The notes beneath the pieces were generated by a model, which saw nothing but the letters and a program-made list of their open reading frames with translations, had not been told where the DNA came from and did not search any database. A stretch of DNA of 64,000 nucleotides from an uncultured Paracoccaceae bacterium (GTDB taxonomy: Bacteria; Pseudomonadota; Alphaproteobacteria; Rhodobacterales; Rhodobacteraceae), in assembly GCA_947503965.1 (NCBI GenBank), contig CANNFU010000003.1, positions 62,001 through 126,000 of the forward strand, given 5' to 3'. Numbering within the stretch: the first letter of the stretch is position 1; the number at the start of each line of letters is the position of its first letter. A program made the translations under genes and the position numbers. Below are positions 17,880-26,600 of the stretch, one piece after another.

Positions 17880-18745
17880 GCACGCGAAAAGGTTTGATAT
17901 TGGCTGGTGGCACCGGGTCGCGGTTGTGGCCGATTACCCAAGGCCTGTCGAAGCAATTGATGCCGATCTACGACAAACCGATGATCTATTATCCGCTGTC
18001 GGTGCTGATGCTGACCGGCATCCGTGAGATTGCGATCATTACCACACCGCAGGATCAGGCGCAGTTTCAGCACCTTTTGGGTGACGGATCGCAATGGGGC
18101 GTACAAATCACGTGGCTGTTGCAGCCCAGCCCGGATGGCCTGGCACAGGCCTATCTGATCGCAGAGGAATTTCTGGACGGTGGTCCCTCTGCGATGGTGC
18201 TGGGTGATAACATCTTTTTCGGTCATGGATTGCCGGAACTGTTGTCCAGCGCGGATCAGCAAGGTTCGGGCGGGACCGTCTTTGGCTACCGCGTTGCTGA
18301 CCCAGAGCGTTATGGCGTCGTGGGTATGGATGCCGACGGGCGTGTGACGCAGATCATCGAAAAGCCTGATGTGCCGCCTTCAAATTACGCGGTGACGGGT
18401 CTGTATTTTCTGGATGGCACAGCGCCAGCCCGCGCCCGCGATATTCAACCAAGCCCCCGTGGTGAGCTTGAGATCGTGACGCTGCTGGAAAGCTATCTGG
18501 CAGAGGGCACGCTGAACGTCGAAACAATGGGCCGTGGGTATGCGTGGCTGGATACCGGCACCCATGGCAGCCTGCTGGATGCCAGCAATTTCGTGCGCAC
18601 ATTGCAAAGCAGGCAAGGTCTGCAAACCGGCTGCCCGGAAGAGATCGCATATAATGCAGGCTGGATTGATGATGCGGCTTTGACAGCGCTGGCCGATCGC
18701 TATGCCAAAACGGAATACGGTGCCTATCTGCGCGGGCTTATGTAA
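17876..18745 (+). CDS. rfbA: Glucose-1-phosphate thymidylyltransferase
   Basis: Makes dTDP-glucose from dTTP and glucose-1-phosphate, the first committed step to dTDP-rhamnose. The 289-residue protein has the nucleotidyltransferase signature LILAGGTGSRLWPIT followed by SKQLMPIYDKPMIYYPL, then LGDNIFFGHG and VEKPD-like IIEKPDVPPSNYAVTG. It starts at ATG 17876, overlapping rfbD by 4 bp, and its TAA overlaps the next ATG by 1 bp. The order C-B-D-A differs from the enteric B-D-A-C order. Confidence 0.97.
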   Translation: MSTRKGLILAGGTGSRLWPITQGLSKQLMPIYDKPMIYYPLSVLMLTGIREIAIITTPQDQAQFQHLLGDGSQWGVQITWLLQPSPDGLAQAYLIAEEFLDGGPSAMVLGDNIFFGHGLPELLSSADQQGSGGTVFGYRVADPERYGVVGMDADGRVTQIIEKPDVPPSNYAVTGLYFLDGTAPARARDIQPSPRGELEIVTLLESYLAEGTLNVETMGRGYAWLDTGTHGSLLDASNFVRTLQSRQGLQTGCPEEIAYNAGWIDDAALTALADRYAKTEYGAYLRGLM

Positions 18746-19878
18746 TGTCGCGCAGACACATTGCTTTGATCGGTGTCGGCTTTGTCGCCGATCTCTATAT
18801 GAGGTCCATCGCGCTTTATGACGATGTCGACATCACGGGTGCTTACGACCGTGATGCGGACCGCCTGTCGACGTTCTGTGACCACTACGGTGTCACAGCG
18901 TTCAGTGACATTGACAGTTTGTTGGCGGCTCTTCCCGATGACGGTCTGGTGTTGAACCTTACCAATCCGGGATCGCATTACGAGGTGTCAAAGCATTGTC
19001 TGAATGCTGGTCATCACGTGTATTCGGAAAAGCCACTGGCCTTGCAGATGGATCAAGCGCTGGATCTGGCAGAGCTTGCAAAGTCGCAGGGTCGATACCT
19101 TGGTTCCGCGCCGTGCAGTTATCTGTCGCAATCGGCACAAACGCTGGCTTCTGCTGTCCAAAACGGCGTCGCCGGCACGCCCCGCCTGACCTATGCAGAG
19201 ATTGATGACGGCTACATTCGACAGGCGCCCTACAAGAAGTGGTTCAGCGAAACCGGCGTACCCTGGCCAGCCGAGGATGAGTTTCAGGTCGGCTGCACGA
19301 TGGAGCATGCAGGCTATTACCTGACATGGCTTATTCAGATGTTTGGCCCCGTGCGCACCGTTGTCGCAGCGTCGGCGCAACTGACCGGCGACGGGGCTGC
19401 CGCACCTGATCTGTCAATCGGGACACTGTTCTTTCATAGCGGCATGGTTGCCCGCCTTACGTGTTCCATTATTGCGCCGCACAACCACCAGATCCGGATC
19501 GTCGGCGATGCAGGTGTGCTGGAGCTTGATGCATGCTGGGATAATCTGGCGCCGGTGCGATTTCGTAAACGGTTCACCTTGCGGCGGCGACTTATGGAGT
19601 CGCCTCTTGGCCGCCGTGTCAGACTTGCCAAGGGTCCAACGCACCCTGTACCAGGCAGAAAGGGTGCCGCCACCATGAATTTCTTTCTTGGGCCCGACCA
19701 GATGTTGCATGACATCGCCACCGGGGTGGATGCGGCGCCCGGTATCGCGCTTGCACTGCATGTCAACGAAATTACTCTGGCGCTTCAGAATGCCGGGGAA
19801 CATCAGGGCGCCGTGACAATGCAAACCACCTGCGACCCCATCGCGCTGATGCCGTGGGCGCGGCAGCTAAAGAGGTGA
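18745..19878 (+). CDS. Gfo/Idh/MocA-family oxidoreductase 1
   Basis: A 377-residue NAD(P)-dependent oxidoreductase. The N-terminal Rossmann motif is IALIGVGFVADLY, and the family EKP motif is present as VYSEKPLALQ. The C-terminal half is a Gfo/Idh-type beta-sheet domain. Enzymes of this family oxidise or reduce sugars, including NDP-sugars at C3, and often occur in polysaccharide loci. Coupled to rfbA by TAATG and followed directly by a second member, it probably helps build a modified sugar of the EPS. The substrate is unknown. Confidence 0.85.
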   Translation: MSRRHIALIGVGFVADLYMRSIALYDDVDITGAYDRDADRLSTFCDHYGVTAFSDIDSLLAALPDDGLVLNLTNPGSHYEVSKHCLNAGHHVYSEKPLALQMDQALDLAELAKSQGRYLGSAPCSYLSQSAQTLASAVQNGVAGTPRLTYAEIDDGYIRQAPYKKWFSETGVPWPAEDEFQVGCTMEHAGYYLTWLIQMFGPVRTVVAASAQLTGDGAAAPDLSIGTLFFHSGMVARLTCSIIAPHNHQIRIVGDAGVLELDACWDNLAPVRFRKRFTLRRRLMESPLGRRVRLAKGPTHPVPGRKGAATMNFFLGPDQMLHDIATGVDAAPGIALALHVNEITLALQNAGEHQGAVTMQTTCDPIALMPWARQLKR

Positions 19879-19879
19879 C

Positions 19880-20908
19880 GTGATAACCAACCCACTCAAA
19901 ATCGGTGTTGTCGGCACAGGCCATATGGCGGCGACTTATGCCCAGACCGCCAATACACTGGACGACGTTGTCGTTTCGGCCGTGTTGTCCGGTGATGAAG
20001 ACCGCGCGAAGCAGTTCGCATCCAGTTACGGTGGTCAGGGCTATTCAGACAGGGATGCATTTCTGGCATCCGTGGATGCTGTCTATGTTGCGACCGAACC
20101 GCACCGCCATTTTGATACGGCGTCTGCGGCGCTTGATGCTGGCAAGCCGGTGCTGGTTGAAAAACCGCTGACGCCTGATGCCGCTGCGACGACGGACCTT
20201 CTGGAACGTGCAGGAGACACCTTGTTGGTCGAGGCGCTTTGGACCCTGACACTGCCTGCTTATGTCGCCTTTCGAGATGCGCTGCGAAGTGGGGATTATG
20301 GTGCGGCCAAGCGGTTGCAGTTTGATTTTTCACTGCCCGCAGATGCGGCAACCATGCCGCAGCTATTCACGAAAGAGGACGGTGGTGTGCTGCGCGACCG
20401 GGCCATTTATGGTGTTGCGGCAGCCCTTGATCTTTTGGGGCCTGTGACAGACCAGCAGGCACATATTCAACGTAATCCGGACGGTATTGATACTGCGGCA
20501 ACGCTGACATTGACGCATGCGTCTGAAGCGACATCACTGCTCACGTTTTCATTTGATGGCGTGGGTGACAACCATTTGAACCTATCTTGCGCGTTTGGGC
20601 ATTTGCGAATGCCCGCGCTGGAGGGTGAAGTGATTGAGACCAAGATGTTTCGCCCCAAACCGCGAACGCCGTTAAGCGCGACGCCATCACTTGCGACACG
20701 GATGAAACAACGCCCGACCCTGCGCAGGTTCAAACGTACTTTTGGATTGTCGCGGGCGCGGACCCATAGCTTTGGCACCCATCCCTACGCGCCGATGCTT
20801 GCGCATTTTGTGGATCTTGTAAGACAGGGGCAGAGCACCAGCCCGGTGATTACACCCGACCTGATGCGACAGGCTGCGCAGCTGATCGATCAGGCAAGAC
20901 GGGGCTAA
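19880..20908 (+). CDS. Gfo/Idh/MocA-family oxidoreductase 2
   Basis: A 342-residue protein with Rossmann motif IGVVGTGHMAATYAQ and the EKP motif in PVLVEKPLTPDA, in the arrangement of dehydrogenases such as the glucose-fructose oxidoreductase and trans-dihydrodiol dehydrogenase groups. The GTG start at 19880 lies one base after the first oxidoreductase stop and has GAGGTGAC just upstream. Two adjacent members of one family may act on successive steps or on different sugars. Sequence similarity between them is low outside the core, so a recent duplication is unlikely. Confidence 0.85.
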   Translation: MITNPLKIGVVGTGHMAATYAQTANTLDDVVVSAVLSGDEDRAKQFASSYGGQGYSDRDAFLASVDAVYVATEPHRHFDTASAALDAGKPVLVEKPLTPDAAATTDLLERAGDTLLVEALWTLTLPAYVAFRDALRSGDYGAAKRLQFDFSLPADAATMPQLFTKEDGGVLRDRAIYGVAAALDLLGPVTDQQAHIQRNPDGIDTAATLTLTHASEATSLLTFSFDGVGDNHLNLSCAFGHLRMPALEGEVIETKMFRPKPRTPLSATPSLATRMKQRPTLRRFKRTFGLSRARTHSFGTHPYAPMLAHFVDLVRQGQSTSPVITPDLMRQAAQLIDQARRG

Positions 20909-20911
20909 GTC

Positions 20912-22102
20912 ATGGGTGTTTCCTATCTCATGAATTCCTATCCCATGACCTCTACCACGTTTGTGTCGCGCGAAATTCACGCACATGAAGCGGCTGGCCT
21001 ACCCATCACCCGCTTTGCGATCCGGGAATGGGGCGAGGATCTGGTTGATCCGCGTGATCGCGATGAGATTGGCAAGACGACCTATATCCTGAAACAGGGT
21101 GCCGCGCCGTTGGTCGGACGGACACTGAAAGAGCTGGTGACGAACCCGGTCGGCTTCGCCCGCGCGCTTGGCACAACACTGCATCTGGCGACGCGCCCGG
21201 GAAGTACGGGATTGAAGAATTTTGCCTATCTGGTTGAGGCTGTGTTTTTCAAACAGATGGCGCGGGCGCAGGACATTCATCACGTACACGCGCATTTCTC
21301 GACCAATTCGGCGGCAGTTGCGTTGCTCGCACGGCGCATGGGCGGACCCAGTTATAGCTTTACTGCGCATGGCCCGGATGAATTTGATGATCCTGTCGGC
21401 AACGGGTTACCGGCTAAGGTCGCGCATGCTGCCTTTGTCGCGGCGATTACGGATTATGCGCGCGGTGTCATTCTGAAAGCCACGGATGGCGCGAATGCGG
21501 ATAAGGTTCATGTGGTGCGTTGCGGAATTGATCTGGATGCGTTTGCGGTCACCCCGCCGACCGAGAATGCACGCATCGTTTGTGTCGGGCGTTTGTGCGC
21601 CGCCAAGGCGCAGGCGCTGCTGGTTGAGGCTGTCGCGCCGTTGATTGCAGATCACCCGAACCTTGATCTGGTCTTTATCGGCGATGGTGAGGATCGGGCA
21701 GAGATCGCGGCACGGATCGCTGAACTGGGTTTGCAGGATCACGTGACATTGGCGGGGTGGGGCACCGGGGAAGAGGTGCGTGCGGCGATCAAGGGCGCAC
21801 GGGTGTTTGCCCTGCCCAGCTTTGCCGAAGGATTGCCAATTGTGCTGATGGAAAGCCTTGCGATGGGACGCGCGGTTGTCACCACGCGCATCACAGGGAT
21901 ACCCGAACTGGTGGATGATCAGGTGGGCTGGATCGTCCCGGCAGGTGATGTGCCAGCATTGCGTGATGCGGTGGCACAGGCCCTGTCAGCCGATACCGCG
22001 ACATTGTCCGCAATGGGTGCTGTGGGTCGGGCGCGCGTCGAAGCAGCGCATGATCAGTCCCGCAATGCGGCATTGCTGCGCGATCTGTTTCCCCAGGCGT
22101 GA
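20912..22102 (+). CDS. GT4-type glycosyltransferase
   Basis: A 396-residue GT-B glycosyltransferase. Seen: the acceptor-side HAHFSTNSAAVALLARRMGG, SFTAHGPDEFDD, then RIVCVGRLCAAKAQALLVEA at the C-terminal domain, LVFIGDGEDRAEI, VTLAGWGTGEEV and the E-x7-E region PSFAEGLPIVLMESLAMGR. The layout matches colanic-acid-type glycosyltransferases. It ends the rfb operon and is likely the rhamnosyl or modified-sugar transferase that uses its products, though this is inference from position. It converges with the SGNH gene with a 4-bp gap and no visible terminator. Confidence 0.88.
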   Translation: MGVSYLMNSYPMTSTTFVSREIHAHEAAGLPITRFAIREWGEDLVDPRDRDEIGKTTYILKQGAAPLVGRTLKELVTNPVGFARALGTTLHLATRPGSTGLKNFAYLVEAVFFKQMARAQDIHHVHAHFSTNSAAVALLARRMGGPSYSFTAHGPDEFDDPVGNGLPAKVAHAAFVAAITDYARGVILKATDGANADKVHVVRCGIDLDAFAVTPPTENARIVCVGRLCAAKAQALLVEAVAPLIADHPNLDLVFIGDGEDRAEIAARIAELGLQDHVTLAGWGTGEEVRAAIKGARVFALPSFAEGLPIVLMESLAMGRAVVTTRITGIPELVDDQVGWIVPAGDVPALRDAVAQALSADTATLSAMGAVGRARVEAAHDQSRNAALLRDLFPQA

Positions 22103-22106
22103 CGTG

Positions 22107-23039
22107 TCAGCCGCTGACAGGAACACCTGTCATCGGTGATTGTGACACCACATCCCAGACAATGCGTTGCATGGCTGCTGCGGCCTCTGCCCCGATATCG
22201 TCGATGGGTGTTCCATCTGCACGCAGCAATTCATGCGGCAGACCCACAGGTGATCGTTGATACAGCACCGCGTAATGCGTGAGCGCCATCAGATACGCGC
22301 CATAATCATTGAAATGGATCTGATCGGAAAATAGATCATCATGTGTGGTCAGCGGCCCAATCGGCCCCTGCTCTGACAGGAACCGCGACACCGCGGCCAT
22401 GACCTGCCCGCCCGGGATGACATAGATCGGTTGCGGGGTCTCAAGCCGCGCCAAGGCGGGCCGCATGATCGCATCTTCCCAGTATAGCTTTCGGTCGCGG
22501 TCTATCCGTTCCAGCCAGCCGGTTTCATCATCCAGCGGATGCCATGTCTCATAAAGATAGATCGCCATCCCCTGTTCCTGCGCCTTCTGCACCCAGTGGC
22601 CCAGATAAACGGGGCTATCATGATACCTGATGGCAGCGGTGATTTCGACCATTTCGGTGACGACCAGCGCGTCATAGTCGCCTGACGCAACCACCTCGTG
22701 TGCATCCCGGTAGGCTGGGTGCGCGTTTTCGGTGTCAAACCCGTTGATCGGCTCGTCAGGGTCCCAATGGGATTTCAGCGTCGCGCCCCAGCCAAGCTGG
22801 CTGGCGTAGCCGTGCCCATCGCCAGCCAATTGCGCGAGCATCGCGGGCATATCGCGTCCCACAAGGCTGTGACCCAGATGGAAAATCTGCCGCTTGCCGC
22901 CCGGATGGGCCGCGGGTGAGGCGTAGAGTGCGTTAAACGTTTCGGCATCCAGAGGGGCCGGATCACGCGAATATAGCCCCAATGCACCAAGGATCAGCAG
23001 CACCGGGGCGAGTATAACAAGAACAAGGCGTTTAGACAT
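22107..23039 (-). CDS. SGNH-like hydrolase with N-terminal signal/anchor (paralogue of 13879-14766)
   Basis: A 310-residue protein from ATG 23039, with an N-terminal hydrophobic segment (LVLVILAPVLLILGALGLY) that is a signal anchor or uncleaved signal. Block I is IFHLGHSLVG with candidate nucleophile Ser58; the C-terminal dyad is FSDQIHF with Asp239 and His242. The segment after it matches the hydrolase at 13879-14766. It is the last gene of the PKS-GT-NRPS-PPTase operon, its start overlapping the PPTase stop. It may trim, transfer or release an acyl or polyketide group at the cell surface; the substrate is not known. Confidence 0.68.
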   Translation of the reverse strand: MSKRLVLVILAPVLLILGALGLYSRDPAPLDAETFNALYASPAAHPGGKRQIFHLGHSLVGRDMPAMLAQLAGDGHGYASQLGWGATLKSHWDPDEPINGFDTENAHPAYRDAHEVVASGDYDALVVTEMVEITAAIRYHDSPVYLGHWVQKAQEQGMAIYLYETWHPLDDETGWLERIDRDRKLYWEDAIMRPALARLETPQPIYVIPGGQVMAAVSRFLSEQGPIGPLTTHDDLFSDQIHFNDYGAYLMALTHYAVLYQRSPVGLPHELLRADGTPIDDIGAEAAAAMQRIVWDVVSQSPMTGVPVSG

Positions 23040-23652
23040 GGCAGGTAGATAGGACAAGGCCGTGGGTGATCAAGATTGATCCGGCGAATTGCAGGGATGG
23101 TGATGGTGTTTCAGCCGTGAAACGCATGTCTGTGATGTCCAGCGTTACGGCCTGAAAACCGATGACCTGACCCGTCAGTGGATACTGGGCTTTGTAAACC
23201 GCTTCCTTTGCGCTGAAGATCAGCTTGGCCGCGAGACACGGATCGGGTTGGGTGGTCAGCCATGCCTGTTCCGGCGCGGTGCAGATCATGCGGATCAGAT
23301 CGCTGTTCAATGGCGTGGCAGGTTCGACATCAATGCCGATTGTCCCGTCATGTGTGACAGCTGCGATGCAGCAGCCAGCGCAGTGCGAGATTGATCCATA
23401 CAGTCCTTTGGGCCAGACCGGTGCGCGCTGCGCACCCTGCCGGATCGGGACCGGTGGTATGTTCAGTGCGGCCATGGCAGCGCGTGCCGCGCGTCTGCCT
23501 GCGGCAAATTCCGACTGGCGTTTTGGGATGGCGCGCGCGACGGCGGCTTTTTCTTCGGGCCACAGGCCGTCAGGTGGGTCCGCCGGATCGGTGACGCCCA
23601 CGCCAAATTGAGGGCCGAGCATGTCCTGCAAGGCCGCCTTGATCGCGTCCAT
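23032..23652 (-). CDS. 4'-phosphopantetheinyl transferase (EntD/Sfp type)
   Basis: Attaches the phosphopantetheine arm of coenzyme A to carrier domains, here surely those of the neighbouring NRPS and PKS. The 206-residue protein has the EntD-type layout: KRQSEFAAGRRAAR, GSISHC, the Mg-binding GIDVEPA and the catalytic FSAKEAVYKAQYP. The start overlaps the NRPS stop by one base (TGATG), so the carrier protein and its activating enzyme are coupled. It is of siderophore-synthetase type and not the short AcpS type. Confidence 0.95.
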   Translation of the reverse strand: MDAIKAALQDMLGPQFGVGVTDPADPPDGLWPEEKAAVARAIPKRQSEFAAGRRAARAAMAALNIPPVPIRQGAQRAPVWPKGLYGSISHCAGCCIAAVTHDGTIGIDVEPATPLNSDLIRMICTAPEQAWLTTQPDPCLAAKLIFSAKEAVYKAQYPLTGQVIGFQAVTLDITDMRFTAETPSPSLQFAGSILITHGLVLSTCHV

Positions 23653-26600
23653 CAGCGGTTCCGGCGCCGCGCCCGCATTTCGCGTCGCCGCGCCATCGCG
23701 TCTTCGAGCGTGGAGCCGCTGGCCTCTGCGCCCACAGGTTCAGGTGTTTTTGGTGTGGCGGGCGACGCAGGTGCGGCGGGGGCCGGTTTTGCACTGGCTT
23801 GCGGTGCACCGACCTTGGACGCGACGATCTTGGACAGTGCCCCCAAGGTGGGGGCGCGGAAGATATCGGTGATCGACAGTTTTTGCACGCCCATACGCGC
23901 CCGGATTTCCCGGTGCGCCTGCACAGCCAGCAAGGAGTGGCCGCCAAGATCGAAAAAGCTGTCTTTGGGGCTGATTTGCTGCACGCCCAGTATGGTCGAC
24001 CAGATTTCAGCGATCTTGTCGCTGATTTCGGCCTCGGATGTCAGTTTGACCGGTGCGCCGGGCGCGGCGGGTTTCGCGGCCTGCGGTGCGGCAACAGGTT
24101 TGGCTGCTTGCCCCAGAACAGGGGCGGGTAATGCCTTGCGATCCACCTTTTTGTTGGGTGTCAGCGGGAAGGCGTCGAGCGTCACGAAATGGCGCGGGAC
24201 CATGTAGTCTGGCAGGACTTTCAACAATGCGTTCCGCAACGCGCCCTCACCCACCTTGCCGTCTGCCAGCAGATAGGCGACCAGTTGCACGACGCCCGGT
24301 GTATCCTCGCGCGCGACGACGACGGATTGCTGTACGCCCGTCTGCTGGTCAATGACGCTTTCAATCTCGCCTAGTTCCACGCGGTAGCCGCGCAGTTTGA
24401 CCTGAAAATCGGCACGCCCCAGAAAGTCAAGCCGCCCATCAGCCCGCCAGCGGGCCAGATCGCCGGTATTGTACATCTTGCCCCGACCCGGCGCATCGGC
24501 ATCACCATCAAGGAACGGGTTTGGAATGAACCGTTCGTCCGTCAGTTCGGGGCGCTGGAAATAGCCGCGCGTGACACCGGCACCCGCGATGTAAAGCGTA
24601 CCGGCCACGCCAATAGGGCAGGGCTGCATGGCCTCATCCAGCACATAAACTTGCGTGTTCGCGATAGGCGTGCCGATGGGCACAGCCCCGTGGCCCGGTT
24701 CGGCGGTCTGGGTCGTGGACCAGATCGTTGTCTCGGTCGGCCCGTACATGTTTTCCACATGTCCCCCGGTGAGCGTGCGGAGTTCGTCGGCGAGCGCGGC
24801 ATGCAACGCTTCGCCCCCGACCATCATGTGATCAAGCTGGGACAGCGCCGCGCGTGCCTCGTCATTCATGGTCAGCATCTGCGCCATTGCCGGTGTGCAT
24901 TGCATATGCGTGACCTTGTGCCGGATGATCTGTGCCGCGATGGAATAGTCGCCCGCGGTGACTTCCTGATTGCTGGCGGCCACCACCTGTGCCAACGGTT
25001 TCAGTCCTTCCAGCACATGCTCTACATCGATGCCGTAATCGATCAGGCAGGCGACCTCGGTCACGCCGATGGCCTTGACCTGTTTGACCCGTTCAATGGC
25101 GTCGTCGACAGTGCCGAACAGGCCACTATCATTGAAATACCGTTCAAACGCGAATTCAAGGATGCCGTCCATCTCGTCCTCGTCCAAGGACCCAAGGTCA
25201 ATCTGCATCGGGTTTTCGACGCCTTTAGGCTTTTTGAACGCAGGAAACGCCCAGGCATATTGTTTGATCAGGCCAGCGGCGGCGCGCAGGTAATCCTTCA
25301 TCGGTTCGCGGGCAATTTCGCGGGCGTGGTCGCGCGTGTCCGCAAGGAAGCTGTGCAGCATCAGGGTGACATGGAAGTCATCGGGGTTATGCCCGGCGGC
25401 GCGCAAGGCGTCGTGGTAGATGCCGATCTTTTCGGCTACCTCATCAATGCTTTGGCCCAGAAGGTGGGTCAGCACGTTGCAGCCGTTTGTGCCCGCCTCT
25501 TTCCAGGTTTCGGGGTTGCCAGCGGTCGTGACCCAGACATTCAGTTTCTTGGATACGGGACGGGGTTGGGTGACCACCTCGTGAATCTCACCGTTCTGGC
25601 GGGGGAAGCCCACGGCCTCACCTGCCCAGAGCTTGCGCAGATCGCGGATCGCGTCGAACATCGCGGGCTTGTTCTTGGGCGGTGTGTTTTCTGGGCGCAG
25701 CACGAAATCATCAGGTTGCCAGCCTGATGCGATGGCAAGGCCGGTGCGCCCGTTGGTCAGGTTGTCGATGACGGCCCATTCCTCGGCGATGCGCGCGGTG
25801 TGGTGCAGGGGTGCCACGCAAGACCCTGCCCGCACGGCGAGGTTTTGGGTGACGGCCGCGACCGCAGCCCCGGTGACGGATGGGTTTGGATAGGGGCCGC
25901 CAAAGGCGTGGAAATGCCGTTCAGGCGTCCAGACTGCGCAAAATCCGTTCTTGTCGGCAAATTGCGCGCCTTCCAGAAGCGTCCGGTATTTGTCGCGACC
26001 GACACCATCATCATTGCCCCAGTAGAACAGGCTGAAATTCATGCCGACGCCCGGTGCGCTGCCTTCGCCCGCGACCAATGCGCGGTTTTCATCGCCGGAT
26101 ATGACGATTTTGAAACCGCGTGCGAGGGTCCAGAACAGTTCCAGAACCGAGATGTCGAAGGAGAGCGACGTGACCGCCATCCACACACCCGGTGGGTTAT
26201 GTGCGATCCGATCATCCATACCGGTGAAAAAGTTCGCGACATTGCGGTGTTCGACCATCACGCCCTTGGGCTTTCCGGTCGAGCCTGACGTGTAGATCAT
26301 ATAGGCCAGATGCGCGCCGGTGACGCCGCTGTCCGGGTTGTCGGTTTGGCCAGCGGGGGGGAGATTATCGACCAAAATGGTCTCTGCGCTGGTTTCGGGC
26401 AGGTCGGCGGAAAGGGCGCTATCGGTGACGATCACCTTTGTTCCGCTGTCTTCGATATAGAGCGCCGTGCGGTCGGCGGGATAGGCCGGGTCCATGGGCA
26501 GATAGGCTCCGCCCGCTTTCATGATCGCCAAGGCCCCGATCAGCAAGGCCGATGACCGGCGCAGATGCAGCCCGACGATCACGTCAGGGCCGACGCCTTT

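Noticed and set aside
18745..20908. Recent duplication of the two Gfo/Idh genes
   Set aside because: Outside the Rossmann and EKP motifs the two sequences look little alike and differ in length, so a recent copy is unlikely.
24651..25727. 358-codon open frame opposite the NRPS
   Set aside because: Antisense shadow of the conserved monooxygenase and adenylation domains; composition is not protein-like.
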